Shown: piece by piece, positions 8,055 through 14,771 of the stretch | How the letters are laid out: each line of letters begins with the position of its first letter | Numbering within the stretch: the first letter of the stretch is position 1 | The notes under the pieces: model-generated | Databases searched by the model: none | Told to the model about the DNA's origin: nothing | What the model saw: the letters and a program-made list of their open reading frames with translations, nothing else | Origin: DASRBO01 sp035653595 | Lineage (GTDB): Bacteria > Actinomycetota > Acidimicrobiia > Acidimicrobiales > JAJPHE01 | Assembly (NCBI GenBank): GCA_035653595.1 | Contig: DASRBO010000133.1 | Coordinates: 1 to 19,515, forward strand | Length of the DNA stretch: 19,515 nucleotides | Reading direction: 5' to 3' | Made by a program: the position numbers and the translations under genes

Positions 8055-8084
8055 GCCCATGCGACGCCGCGCCATCGCATGGGC
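8055..8084 (+). terminator. Perfect 10-bp hairpin after the secreted-protein gene
   Basis: GCCCATGCGA (8055-8064) and TCGCATGGGC (8075-8084) are perfect reverse complements separated by a 10-nt loop, starting 17 nt after the stop codon. No T-run follows, which is common for proposed terminators in high-GC actinobacteria. It could instead stabilise the mRNA 3' end. Confidence 0.55.
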
Positions 8085-8125
8085 GGGGAGCCCCCCAGGG
8101 AAGGCCGGTGACGTTTCCGGCCCAA

Positions 8126-8131
8126 TAGGGT
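8126..8131 (+). promoter_or_regulatory. Putative -10 element before the AKR remnant
   Basis: TAGGGT lies 7 nt before the ATG at 8139, fitting the TANNNT -10 pattern and the spacing of other leaderless-type starts in the window. Confidence 0.35.
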
Positions 8132-8138
8132 GAGCGCC

Positions 8139-8426
8139 ATGGTGACGGAAGCCGCCCGGCGGAGGCTGGGAGCCACCGGCCTCGATGTTCCCGCCCTCGG
8201 AGTCGGCACCAAGCGATGGGGTAGACGGGCGGCGTCCCAGGAGGCGCTCACCGAGATCTGCCGCGCCGCACTCGCCGCAGGCATCGCCCTCTTCGACACC
8301 GCCGAGGTCCGCATGGCCGGTCGCTCCGAGGGCACGTCCGAGGGCGCCGGCGCCGTACACCTCGCCCCGACCGACGACGGGTTCGCCGCCATCGACCAGG
8401 CCTCCGCCACTCGGTCCCGCCGATAG
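8139..8426 (+). pseudogene. Aldo/keto reductase remnant with internal deletion
   Basis: The ORF (95 aa from ATG 8139, 98 aa from GTG 8130) begins as an aldo/keto reductase: RRLGATGLDVPALGVGTKRWG, a helix (ALTEICRAALAAGIA) and LFDTAEV...GRSE, matching the first two strands of the TIM barrel. After GRSE the match stops. The last about 25 residues (APTDDGFAAIDQASA) resemble the extreme C-terminus of AKRs, where a 'lsaddlaaid' helix occurs. AKRs are usually about 310-340 aa, so about 230 residues including the catalytic Lys and His are missing, and the Tyr expected after DTAEV is Arg. This looks like an in-frame internal deletion and not an enzyme. The stop abuts the GTG of the Nudix gene, with which it may be co-transcribed. 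Confidence 0.7.
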
Positions 8427-8984
8427 GTGGGACCGGTGACCCCCGCGCCGTCCGACTCGTGGACCAGCGGCCCCGGGGCCCCCGGCGAGCGGCGCGTCCA
8501 CCTGGCCGCCTTCGTCCTGCCGGTGCACGAGGGGCGCGTGCTCCTGGCCCGCCACTCCTACGGACCTGCGCTGTGGGCCATGGTCGGTGGCGCGGTGCAG
8601 GAAGACGAGTCGGTCGAAGCCGCCGCCAGGCGCGAAGTGTTGGAGGAGACCGGCCTCGGCGTCGAGACCGACCGCATGGTCGGCTTCGCCGACCGGTCCG
8701 ACCTCTCGCTGTACGTCTTCAGCGGCCGGGTCGTGGAGGGACTGCCGGACAGTCCGACCCCGCAGGCGGGCGAGATTCAGGAGCTGCGGTGGTTCACGGC
8801 TGAGGAGCTGGCCGGGGCCACCGATGTCTTCGAGATGGCCCGGCTCCTCGGCGCCGGTCTGCTTGCCGTAGGTGCCGGCGGCGGTGGCTGGACCCGGCGC
8901 GAGCTGACCTGGCCGAGCGGAGAGGTCGTCCCGGTGTACCTGGACCTGGGTGGCTCAGGCCCGGCCACCGCCGCAGCCACCTGA
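8427..8984 (+). CDS. Nudix hydrolase
   Basis: This hydrolyses a nucleoside diphosphate linked to another moiety; the substrate is unknown. The 185-aa product contains a complete Nudix box at residues 55-77 (G-x5-E-x7-REVLEETGL), with the metal-binding Glu residues in REVLEE intact. It is preceded by the strand VHLAAFVLPVHEGRVLLARHS and the LWAMVGGAV lead-in. A C-terminal extension after about 135 has Gly-rich and Trp-containing segments not typical of the minimal domain. GTG 8427 directly follows the TAG of the AKR remnant; GTG 8436 (residue 4) is an equally possible start. A 6-bp palindrome (8978-8991) spans the stop codon and may be chance. It converges on the methyltransferase gene 26 nt away. 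Confidence 0.9.
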   Translation: MGPVTPAPSDSWTSGPGAPGERRVHLAAFVLPVHEGRVLLARHSYGPALWAMVGGAVQEDESVEAAARREVLEETGLGVETDRMVGFADRSDLSLYVFSGRVVEGLPDSPTPQAGEIQELRWFTAEELAGATDVFEMARLLGAGLLAVGAGGGGWTRRELTWPSGEVVPVYLDLGGSGPATAAAT

Positions 8985-9010
8985 CCAGGTGAGCCGCGGG
9001 GGGGTACGGT

Positions 9011-9832
9011 TCAGCCGGCCTTGCGCAACACGTGGACGGTGGGTTCCAGCTTGCCGAGCATCAGGAAGGCCTCGTAGTGCAGGTTGGCCTCGATGTGGTC
9101 GTAGATCGCCTGCCCCCGCCAGGCGACGATGTCCTCCCGTTGGCGTCGCAGGCGGGACAGGCGGAGGAGTGACTTCGAGGTTGGCTGGGTTCGCTCCTCG
9201 GCGTACTCCCGCCACTCGGTCCCGACGTCATAGACGCTCTCGATGCTGAATCCGGCCTCGATGAAGGCGCGCTCCATCGCCGGACGCCGCACGTTGGCTT
9301 CGAGCCAGCCCAGGTGGCGCCGCATCATCTCCAGGTCGACCCCGTCGAGGCGGTCGGTCGCGAACGAGCTGTAGGCGAGCAGCCGGGCCGAGGCGGACAT
9401 GGCGCGGTGCACCTCGCTGAGGCCGGCCCCAAGGTCGTCCACCTGGACGAGGACGTCCCGACACCAGACGAAGTCGATGCTCGCGTCTGGCACCGGCAAC
9501 TCCTGAACCACGCCGTGGTGGATGGAGATCCTCTCCGCCACCCCGTCCGGCGCCGCCGCCAGGGCCCGCTTGGCCCGCTCGACATGGATGGCGACCGGTT
9601 CCACCCCAACGCCGCGGATCGTCGGGTGTCGGCGGGCCAGCTCGATGAGATGGGCCGCGTCGCGGCATCCCACATCCAGGACGGTGCCCCCCTCGGATAT
9701 GAGGGGGGCGGCCAGGTCGTAGAGCTGGTCGGGACCCCGGGGATCGAGGCTCTGGTCCAGGCGGGCGTAGACGTCCCAGGTGATCGGGCCGTAGATGGTG
9801 GTCATCCGGTCGAGGTTCTGGGGCCCGCTCAT
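9011..9832 (-). CDS. Class I SAM-dependent methyltransferase
   Basis: This is a predicted S-adenosylmethionine-dependent methyltransferase of 273 aa, acceptor unknown. Motif I is VLDVGCRDAAH at 51-61, the variant where GCRD replaces the usual GCGxG and which is known in small-molecule methyltransferases. It is followed by an acidic strand end VGVEP, a motif around IDFVWCRDVLVQVDD, and a post-core region with AMERAFIEAGFSIESV. An N-terminal helical region (about 20-45) precedes the fold. Longer readings starting upstream would run through the opposite gene's promoter and are rejected. ATG 9832 is preferred because a TANNNT element (TACCGT on the minus strand) lies 6 nt upstream; an ATG at 9805 is an alternative. 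It shares a 22-nt divergent intergenic region with the RHH gene and may be regulated by it. Confidence 0.88.
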   Translation of the reverse strand: MSGPQNLDRMTTIYGPITWDVYARLDQSLDPRGPDQLYDLAAPLISEGGTVLDVGCRDAAHLIELARRHPTIRGVGVEPVAIHVERAKRALAAAPDGVAERISIHHGVVQELPVPDASIDFVWCRDVLVQVDDLGAGLSEVHRAMSASARLLAYSSFATDRLDGVDLEMMRRHLGWLEANVRRPAMERAFIEAGFSIESVYDVGTEWREYAEERTQPTSKSLLRLSRLRRQREDIVAWRGQAIYDHIEANLHYEAFLMLGKLEPTVHVLRKAG

Positions 9833-9833
9833 G

Positions 9834-9845
9834 TTACCACGGTAA
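9834..9845. promoter_or_regulatory. Inverted repeat operator between divergent genes
   Basis: TTACC-AC-GGTAA (9834-9845) is a perfect 5-bp inverted repeat with a 2-bp centre inside a 22-nt divergent gap. On the plus strand it overlaps TAATCT (9843-9848), 6 nt before GTG 9855. On the minus strand it overlaps TACCGT (complement of 9839-9844), 6 nt before ATG 9832. A dimer bound here would cover both predicted -10 elements. The adjacent RHH protein is the obvious candidate binder. Confidence 0.6.
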
Positions 9846-9854
9846 TCTGGTCCC

Positions 9855-10169
9855 GTGGTCCCGCAATCCAATTCGACCGCCGGCACGACGGTGGAGCGCG
9901 TCCAGCTCGGCGTCCGGATGGAGAAACGCCTGGTGAAGGTGCTGAAGGCCCTGGCCGAGTTCGAGGGGGTGAGCCTGGGCCAGCTGCTGGAGAAGATCGT
10001 CCTCCACTCCTTCGAGGCCGCGCCAGGACACGAAGGCGAGCTCGCCGCCAGTCCCCACGGGAGGAAGGCGCTGGGGGCCATCGCCGACCTCAAGCGGGTC
10101 TACGGGATGGACTTCGACGCCCACAGCGCCAGGCGGTTCAAGGAGACGCCGGGCGGGCCGACCGGCTGA
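9855..10169 (+). CDS. Ribbon-helix-helix (CopG/Arc-type) DNA-binding protein
   Basis: This is a probable transcription regulator of 104 aa. Residues 15-52 fit the ribbon-helix-helix pattern: a strand with alternating residues (RVQLGVRM, 15-22), helix A (KRLVKVLKALAEF), a turn EGVS at 37-40 and helix B (LGQLLEKIVLHSF). RHH proteins dimerise through the strand and insert it in the DNA major groove. The C-terminal half contains a second conserved-looking segment (GRKALGAIADLKRVYGMDFD) that may bind a partner or ligand. The GTG at 9855 is supported by the -10-like TAATCT 6 nt upstream. No toxin gene follows; the neighbours are a divergent methyltransferase and a P-loop protein, so an autoregulator is more likely than an antitoxin. 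Confidence 0.75.
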   Translation: MVPQSNSTAGTTVERVQLGVRMEKRLVKVLKALAEFEGVSLGQLLEKIVLHSFEAAPGHEGELAASPHGRKALGAIADLKRVYGMDFDAHSARRFKETPGGPTG

Positions 10170-10243
10170 GCGGCGATCCGACCTGGTCGGCTCCGACTGC
10201 AAGGCGGCGTCGAAATGGCGGCCGGATCGACCGCGCCAGCCGG

Positions 10244-10249
10244 CACAAT
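10244..10249 (+). promoter_or_regulatory. Putative -10 element of a leaderless promoter
   Basis: CACAAT lies 6 nt before the GTG at 10256, the third example of this exact hexamer placed just before a start codon in the window. Confidence 0.45.
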
Positions 10250-10255
10250 CCCCCG

Positions 10256-11398
10256 GTGCAGTCGCCCCCGTCGTCGCCGGCCATCCTGTGGCTCTGTGGT
10301 CCGCCGGGAGTAGGCAAGACCACCGCGGCCTGGGCCCTGTATCGCCGACTGGTCGATGCCGGCACCGATTGCGCCTTCGTCGACCTCGATCAGCTCGGCA
10401 TCTGCTACCCCGCCCCTCCGTCCGACCCTGAGCGCCACCGCCTCAAGGCCCGGAACCTCGCCGCCCTGGCCCTGAACTTCGCCGCCCTGGCCCTGAACTT
10501 CGCCGACCGCGGCGCCTCCGGCGTCATCGTCTCCGGGGTGGTCGACGCCCGGCGGGGGGTCGAGATCGACGGCGCGTTGGCCGACGGGCTGATCACCTGC
10601 CGGCTCACGGCCGATCCCGACCGGCTCCTCACCCGCCTCGCGGGCAGGCAAGGGTCGTTCGCTGTCGCCGCCGCTGCGCTCCAGGAGGCGGAGGCGCTCG
10701 ACCGTACGAGCTTCGCCGACTTCTCCGTCGACACGTCGGGGCGGTCGGTCGATCAGGTGGTCGCACGCATCCTCGCCTCCGTGGGGAGCTGGCCACCGGC
10801 TGGCCGCTCAGCGGCCGGTCCGCCGCGGCGGAGGGTGTCGTCGGCCGCGGCCGGGGAGCTCCTCTGGTTGTGGGGGCCGCCCGGGGTGGGCAAGTCGACG
10901 ATCGGCTTCCGCCTCTACCTGGACCTGCTCGAACGAGGGGTGGCGGCCGGATACGTGGATGCGGCGCAGGTCGGCTTCTGCAGCACCGCTGAAGACGACC
11001 ACCGCCCGCGCGCCGACAACCTCGCCGACGTGTGGCACGGCTTCCACGAGCATGGTGCCCGGGCGCTGGTGGTCGCCGGCCCGATTCGGGATCCCTCGGA
11101 GGTCGCCACCTACCAGCGGGCCCTGCCCGCCGCCAACTTCACCTGGGTCCGGCTGACGGCCGGCGAGGAGGCGCTGCGAGCCCGAGTCATGTCGCGCCAG
11201 GACGGCGGCAGCTGGCCGGAACCCGGTGACCGGCTGAAGGGGCGCTCCGCCAGCGCGCTACTGGAGGAGTCGGCCTTGGCGGCGGCGCAGGCGTCCAGCT
11301 TGGCCCGGGTCCAGTTCGGTCAGTCGCTCGACACGACCGGACTGAGCGTTCAGGCGGCGGCCCGGCAGGTTCTCGCCCTCTGGGGCCGGATGGGATAG
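10256..11398 (+). CDS. Tandem P-loop kinase-like protein (two fused NTPase domains)
   Basis: The 380-aa product contains two successive P-loop domains. Domain 1 has LWLCGPPGVGKTT (Walker A 15-22), then a strand FVDLDQLGICYP and the helix HRLKARNLAAL. Domain 2 has LWLWGPPGVGKST (Walker A 207-214), then YVDAAQVGFCST and HRPRADNLADV. The parallel order shows an internal duplication, joined by a Pro/Arg-rich linker near 183-199. Each half resembles small nucleotide or metabolite kinases of the adenylylsulfate/gluconate-kinase-like P-loop group, but the substrate is unknown. Domain 2 has lost the acidic DLDQ of domain 1 (DAAQ), so the halves may differ in activity. GTG 10256 follows a CACAAT by 6 nt. 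A 21-bp tandem repeat occurs in domain 1. Confidence 0.8.
   Translation: MQSPPSSPAILWLCGPPGVGKTTAAWALYRRLVDAGTDCAFVDLDQLGICYPAPPSDPERHRLKARNLAALALNFAALALNFADRGASGVIVSGVVDARRGVEIDGALADGLITCRLTADPDRLLTRLAGRQGSFAVAAAALQEAEALDRTSFADFSVDTSGRSVDQVVARILASVGSWPPAGRSAAGPPRRRVSSAAAGELLWLWGPPGVGKSTIGFRLYLDLLERGVAAGYVDAAQVGFCSTAEDDHRPRADNLADVWHGFHEHGARALVVAGPIRDPSEVATYQRALPAANFTWVRLTAGEEALRARVMSRQDGGSWPEPGDRLKGRSASALLEESALAAAQASSLARVQFGQSLDTTGLSVQAAARQVLALWGRMG
10460..10501 (+). repeat. 21-bp perfect tandem duplication (2 copies)
   Basis: Bases 10460-10480 and 10481-10501 are identical and encode AALALNF twice in a row within the first P-loop domain. The second domain has no corresponding duplication, so this looks like a recent in-frame slippage or duplication event that adds seven residues, about two helical turns. 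Confidence 0.9.
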
Positions 11399-11464
11399 CG
11401 CCCGTCGGGCCTCTGGGCACGGCAAATCGGAGCCTGGTCCTTTGCTGGCTGGGAGACTGCGAAG

Positions 11465-12022
11465 GTGGCGACCGACGCGGCGGCCCACGGCGGGTTCGAA
11501 TTGGCGGGCAGGCGCGTCCAACTCCGCGACTTCTGCGCCAGCGATGAGGACGACTTCCTCGCCTGGGCGGCCTTCGAGGAGATGTACACCTACATGCCCT
11601 TCCGGATCGAGAGCCCGGAGGCGGCCAAGATGGAGTTCCGTCGCCTGCTTGGCCATCCAAGCCGACAGGCGGTACCGAGGCGTCACTGGTTCCTGGCGAC
11701 GCTCAGCCCGGAGGGTGCCTTCGTGGGCGTCACTGGGTTCGACCACCTCTCCGACGGACGGGTCGAGTTCGGCTGGTACCTCTCACCGCCGTACTGGCGA
11801 CGCGGATACGCCACCGCCGCCACCGAGCTGATTCTCCGGTTCGCCTTCGAGGAGCTGGCGGTCAGCGAGGTGACGGCCACCTGTGATCCCGACAATGCCG
11901 CATCGCGCCGGGTGCTGGAGAAGAACGGCCTTCGGGTCGTCGGTGAGGAGACAAGAGACACGTGGAGAGGAACCCGGCCCCGGCTGCGGCTGTCGCTGAG
12001 CAGACCGGCCTCGGCGTGGTAA
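11465..12022 (+). CDS. GNAT N-acetyltransferase, RimJ/RimL type
   Basis: This is a predicted acetyl-CoA-dependent N-acetyltransferase of 185 aa; the acceptor may be a protein N-terminus or a small amine. It has the RimJ/RimL-type layout: strand RRVQLRDFCASDEDDFLAW at 16-34, substrate strand GWYLSPPYWRRGYATAA at 103-119 with the acetyl-CoA-binding loop R112-R113-G114-Y115-A116, and the C-terminal motif N144-x2-S147-x3-LEKNGL typical of this branch. The C-terminus ends with an Arg-rich strand. GTG 11465 is the first codon that gives the full fold, with a weak GGGAG about 10 nt upstream. It is preceded by a 66-nt gap after the P-loop gene and followed by a 54-nt gap before a DinB-like gene. Confidence 0.9.
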   Translation: MATDAAAHGGFELAGRRVQLRDFCASDEDDFLAWAAFEEMYTYMPFRIESPEAAKMEFRRLLGHPSRQAVPRRHWFLATLSPEGAFVGVTGFDHLSDGRVEFGWYLSPPYWRRGYATAATELILRFAFEELAVSEVTATCDPDNAASRRVLEKNGLRVVGEETRDTWRGTRPRLRLSLSRPASAW

Positions 12023-12047
12023 CCCCGCCATGGAGTCCCACGGGACC

Positions 12048-12076
12048 TATCCTGCCCCCGACTGGGGGGACTCACG
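12048..12076 (+). promoter_or_regulatory. Putative -10 and Shine-Dalgarno before the second DinB-like gene
   Basis: TATCCT (12048-12053) is a plausible -10 about 24 nt before the ATG at 12077, and GGGGGGA (12064-12070) provides a Shine-Dalgarno-like run about 6 nt before it. This gene therefore seems to have a short leader, unlike several neighbours. Confidence 0.35.
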
Positions 12077-12655
12077 ATGGCTGCGCAACGAGGTCAGTCT
12101 GGCATTCCGATCCTTGCCGGGCTCGCTCTGGATGCCCAGGACATCTTCGTCGCCATCGCTGACTCGATCCCCCAGGAGGAGTCCGCTCCGGCGGGCCTGG
12201 TCGTAGGTCTCAACCAGCCGGGCTGGGTCATCGCTCACGCAGCCTTCTTCCACGACTGCTGGCTGAACGGTGATGCCCAGGGCCGGCCCCGGGAGCATTG
12301 GGACCCTTGGCTCCTTGAGTGGGCTCAGCGGGAGCGGGGCTCCCAAGAACCGATGGCGACGGAGCTGGACGATGCCCGGAACGCCCTCCGCCGGATTGTC
12401 CCCGGTGCCACTGCCTTCCTCACCGGCCTGACCGAGGGCGATCTGCTCCGGGTCCCCGGATATGAGGAGGGCGCCTGGACGCCGGGCACGACCGTGGGCT
12501 ATCTGGTCGCCCGCTCGGTGGCCCATCTGTTCGCCCACGCCAGCGAGCTCAACGTGATTGCCACCGCCCTCGGCCGACCCGATGCCGGACTCCCCGGGCG
12601 CCTGACGGCCACCAGGCTGGCGGCCACGGCCGACCCGGAGCCCACCACAGGCTGA
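12077..12655 (+). CDS. DinB-superfamily-like protein
   Basis: The 192-aa product fits the DinB/mycothiol-dependent-enzyme four-helix bundle. A helix with PGWVIAHAAFFHD carries His54, and a late helix RSVAHLFAHASELN carries the H-x3-H pair His150 and His154, giving the three-histidine metal site of the superfamily. Overall similarity to the DUF664 branch (genes at 5773 and 14910) is low, so it belongs to another subfamily. Its activity is unknown. The ATG at 12077 is supported by a G-rich Shine-Dalgarno. The last 20 residues are Ala/Thr/Pro-rich and probably disordered. It converges on the MgtC-like gene with 23 nt between the stops. Confidence 0.75.
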   Translation: MAAQRGQSGIPILAGLALDAQDIFVAIADSIPQEESAPAGLVVGLNQPGWVIAHAAFFHDCWLNGDAQGRPREHWDPWLLEWAQRERGSQEPMATELDDARNALRRIVPGATAFLTGLTEGDLLRVPGYEEGAWTPGTTVGYLVARSVAHLFAHASELNVIATALGRPDAGLPGRLTATRLAATADPEPTTG

Positions 12656-12678
12656 GCCCAGCGACCGATGGCCGGCGG

Positions 12679-13260
12679 TCAGGCCCCTTGCCTGGAGCTT
12701 CTTCGGCCGTGGCGCACTCCCCTGCCTCGGCCGTTCCCTGCTCCCGCCCCGCCTTCCTGGGCCTCCCCGTCAGAGGAGAAGTTCCAGCCGGTGGTCCGCT
12801 GCGACCAGGTGATGACCCGTCGCAGGGGTTCCTCGGCGACCAGGGCCACGAAGGCGATGCCGGTGGCGATCAGTGCTCCTGACCAGAAGCCCAGCCCGGC
12901 CGCCAGGCCGACGGCGGCCACGACCCACAGGGAGGCCGCCGTCGTGAGACCCTTCACTCCCTCGCTCCGCTTCATGATCGCCCCGCCGCCCAGGAACCCG
13001 ATTCCCGCCGCTACATACGAGGCGATCCGACTGGGGTCGAAGCTGATGTCCGTGCTGTTCCTCGGGGCCAGAAAGGCCGAGAACGCCCCCACGGACAGGA
13101 GGCCGAACAGCGCCGAGCCCAGCCCCAGCAGCAGATGGGTCCTCACGCCGGCGTCGTGGCGGTCGAACTCTCGCTCCAGCCCGACGATCGCCCCGAACAG
13201 GGCGGCCGCACCCAGCCTCAAGGCGGTCGAGGCCAGACTGACATGGCCCGGATCGGGCAT
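12679..13260 (-). CDS. MgtC/SapB-family membrane protein
   Basis: This is an integral membrane protein of the MgtC family, linked in other bacteria to growth in low Mg2+ and to modulation of membrane ATPase or transport. The 193-aa product has four to five hydrophobic helices and the family hallmarks: GLERE at 27-31, RTH at 40-42, GIGFLGGGAI at 86-95 and GLTTAASLW at 104-112. There is no C-terminal ACT-like domain; instead the last about 35 residues are Gly/Arg/Ser-rich. ATG 13260 has GAGGG about 6 nt upstream. It lies 128 nt downstream of the NRAMP-family transporter on the same strand, so a shared role in divalent metal homeostasis is plausible. Confidence 0.92.
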   Translation of the reverse strand: MPDPGHVSLASTALRLGAAALFGAIVGLEREFDRHDAGVRTHLLLGLGSALFGLLSVGAFSAFLAPRNSTDISFDPSRIASYVAAGIGFLGGGAIMKRSEGVKGLTTAASLWVVAAVGLAAGLGFWSGALIATGIAFVALVAEEPLRRVITWSQRTTGWNFSSDGEAQEGGAGAGNGRGRGVRHGRRSSRQGA

Positions 13261-13298
13261 CAGCGGCCCTCATCGGCGGTCGGGAGAGCAACCGCACT

Positions 13299-13331
13299 CA
13301 CCCCCGGTCTGTACCCAACTCCGTCCGGGTG
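13299..13331. other. Imperfect hairpin in the NRAMP-MgtC gap
   Basis: CACCCCCGG (13299-13307) can pair with CCGGGTG (13325-13331) with a two-base bulge across a 17-nt loop. It lies in the 128-nt gap between two co-oriented metal-transport-related genes. I could not match the gap to an M-box or yybP-ykoY riboswitch core. Confidence 0.25.
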
Positions 13332-13388
13332 TAGGCGGTGGCTCGATCGTCCTCGGGAGGGGAAGCGTCGTCCTCACCGAGCGGTGGC

Positions 13389-14771
13389 TCAGATCTGCAC
13401 GCCCCCGGACGCGAACAGGGCTCCGGCCGCCAGCGCCATCAGGGCGGCGGTGATCCAGCCGACCCATCTCGCCCAGGCGCCGTTGGTGTAGCTCCCCATG
13501 AGCTTCCGGCTGCTCGACACGGCCATGACCACGACCAGGAACGGCGCCGCCGCCACCCCGTTGATGACGGCGACGAACACGAGGAGCTTGATCGGATCGA
13601 CGTGGAGCAGGCTGAGGGCCGTTCCCCCCAGCGTTCCAAGAGCCACCAGGGAGTAGAAGACAGGGGCTCGGCGAACGGAGCGGGAGAACCCCCAGCGCTT
13701 GCCGAGCAGGCCCGCCATCCCGACCGAACCAGCACCCGCCAGGACAGGAATAGCCAGTAGACCGCTACCGATGAAGCCCAACGCGAACAGCGTGCTCGAG
13801 AAGTGGCCGGCCAGGGGCCTTAGCGCCTGGGCTGCCTGCGCCGCGCTCTGCACATCGGTGTGGTGGTGGGCGTGCAGGGTCTGGGCGGTGGCAAGGATGA
13901 TCGCGAACATCACCGCGTTGGAGAAAGTCATGCCGGTGAACACGTCGAGCCGGCTGGTACGCAGCTTCATCCGGGCTCGGCGAGGGCTGAGCTTCTTGAG
14001 GGGCACGATTTGTGTGCCGCCCTCGGGTTCGTCGCGCATCTCCTCGAGACGATGGGCGCTCTGCCAGAAGAAGAGGTAGGGCGAGATGGTCGTACCCAGC
14101 ACGGCCACCAGCATGGCCAGGTAGGCCTTGTTGGAGGCGATGTGCGGAACGATGGTGGAGACGGCCACCCTGGACCACGCATGCGTCACCATCACCGCAA
14201 CGACGATGTAGCTGAGCAGGGAGGCGCACAGCAGCTTGAAGATCGCCGATATACGAGCGAAGGAGCCGAGCACCAACAGCATGGTCACGGCGGCACCGGC
14301 AACGAGCCCCCACACCCAGGTGGGCCCGGCATGAAGCAACGTCATCCCCGAACCCACCGCCACCAGGTCGGCGGCGATGTTGAGGGTGTTGGCCACCAGG
14401 AGCGCCACCAGCAGCACGGCGACGACGCTGCGACCCAACCGACCGAAACGACGGACGGTCAGCTCGCCCAGGCTCTGGCCGGTGGCCAGTGCGGCCCGGT
14501 CACAGATCTCCTGGACGGTGGCCATGAGGGGCAGTGTGAGCAGCGCCGACCACAAGAAGCCGGTCCCGAACTGGGCCCCGGCCTGGCAATAGGTCGCGAT
14601 CCCAGAGGGATCGTCGTCCGATGCTCCCGTGATGAGTCCGGGGCCGGCGGCTCGCAAGTACTGGCGCCAGACGGGGCCGGAGCTCGCCCGGGTTGGGGTG
14701 ATCTGCGACCGACGGCGGGCCCCCGCCGGACGGCGCGATGGTGCGGGCGGCGTCGCCCGGGCCGTACTCAT
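13389..14771 (-). CDS. NRAMP-family (SLC11) divalent metal transporter, atypical site
   Basis: This is an inner-membrane divalent cation transporter of the NRAMP fold, 460 aa with about 11 hydrophobic helices after a basic, Pro-rich N-terminus of about 35 residues. Helix 1 carries DDDPSGIATY (52-61) in place of the canonical DPGN: Asp54 is kept but the Asn is Gly. Helix 6 reads GTTISPYLFFWQ (226-237), so the metal-selective Met of the canonical MPH motif is Ser230 and the His is Tyr232. Loss of the soft Met ligand suggests a substrate other than the usual Mn2+/Fe2+, possibly a harder ion such as Mg2+. A loop with HAHHH near residue 309 may bind metal. The ATG at 14771 has no strong Shine-Dalgarno. 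MgtC follows on the same strand. Confidence 0.9.
   Translation of the reverse strand: MSTARATPPAPSRRPAGARRRSQITPTRASSGPVWRQYLRAAGPGLITGASDDDPSGIATYCQAGAQFGTGFLWSALLTLPLMATVQEICDRAALATGQSLGELTVRRFGRLGRSVVAVLLVALLVANTLNIAADLVAVGSGMTLLHAGPTWVWGLVAGAAVTMLLVLGSFARISAIFKLLCASLLSYIVVAVMVTHAWSRVAVSTIVPHIASNKAYLAMLVAVLGTTISPYLFFWQSAHRLEEMRDEPEGGTQIVPLKKLSPRRARMKLRTSRLDVFTGMTFSNAVMFAIILATAQTLHAHHHTDVQSAAQAAQALRPLAGHFSSTLFALGFIGSGLLAIPVLAGAGSVGMAGLLGKRWGFSRSVRRAPVFYSLVALGTLGGTALSLLHVDPIKLLVFVAVINGVAAAPFLVVVMAVSSSRKLMGSYTNGAWARWVGWITAALMALAAGALFASGGVQI

Noticed and set aside
8978..8991. CACCTG-AC-CAGGTG palindrome at the Nudix stop codon
   Set aside because: It overlaps coding sequence, has short arms and is of a kind expected by chance in GC-rich DNA; no linked gene start.
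9855..11398. RHH protein plus P-loop protein as a toxin-antitoxin pair
   Set aside because: The P-loop protein is a large two-domain kinase-like protein with its own promoter element 86 nt away; it does not resemble a zeta-type toxin closely enough to claim this.
13261..13388. M-box or yybP-ykoY riboswitch before MgtC
   Set aside because: I could not find the conserved core sequences of either class in this gap.
12668..13453. Plus-strand ORF of 261 aa across the MgtC region
   Set aside because: It is antisense to a gene with all MgtC motifs and its translation is Pro/Ser/Arg-rich with no fold.
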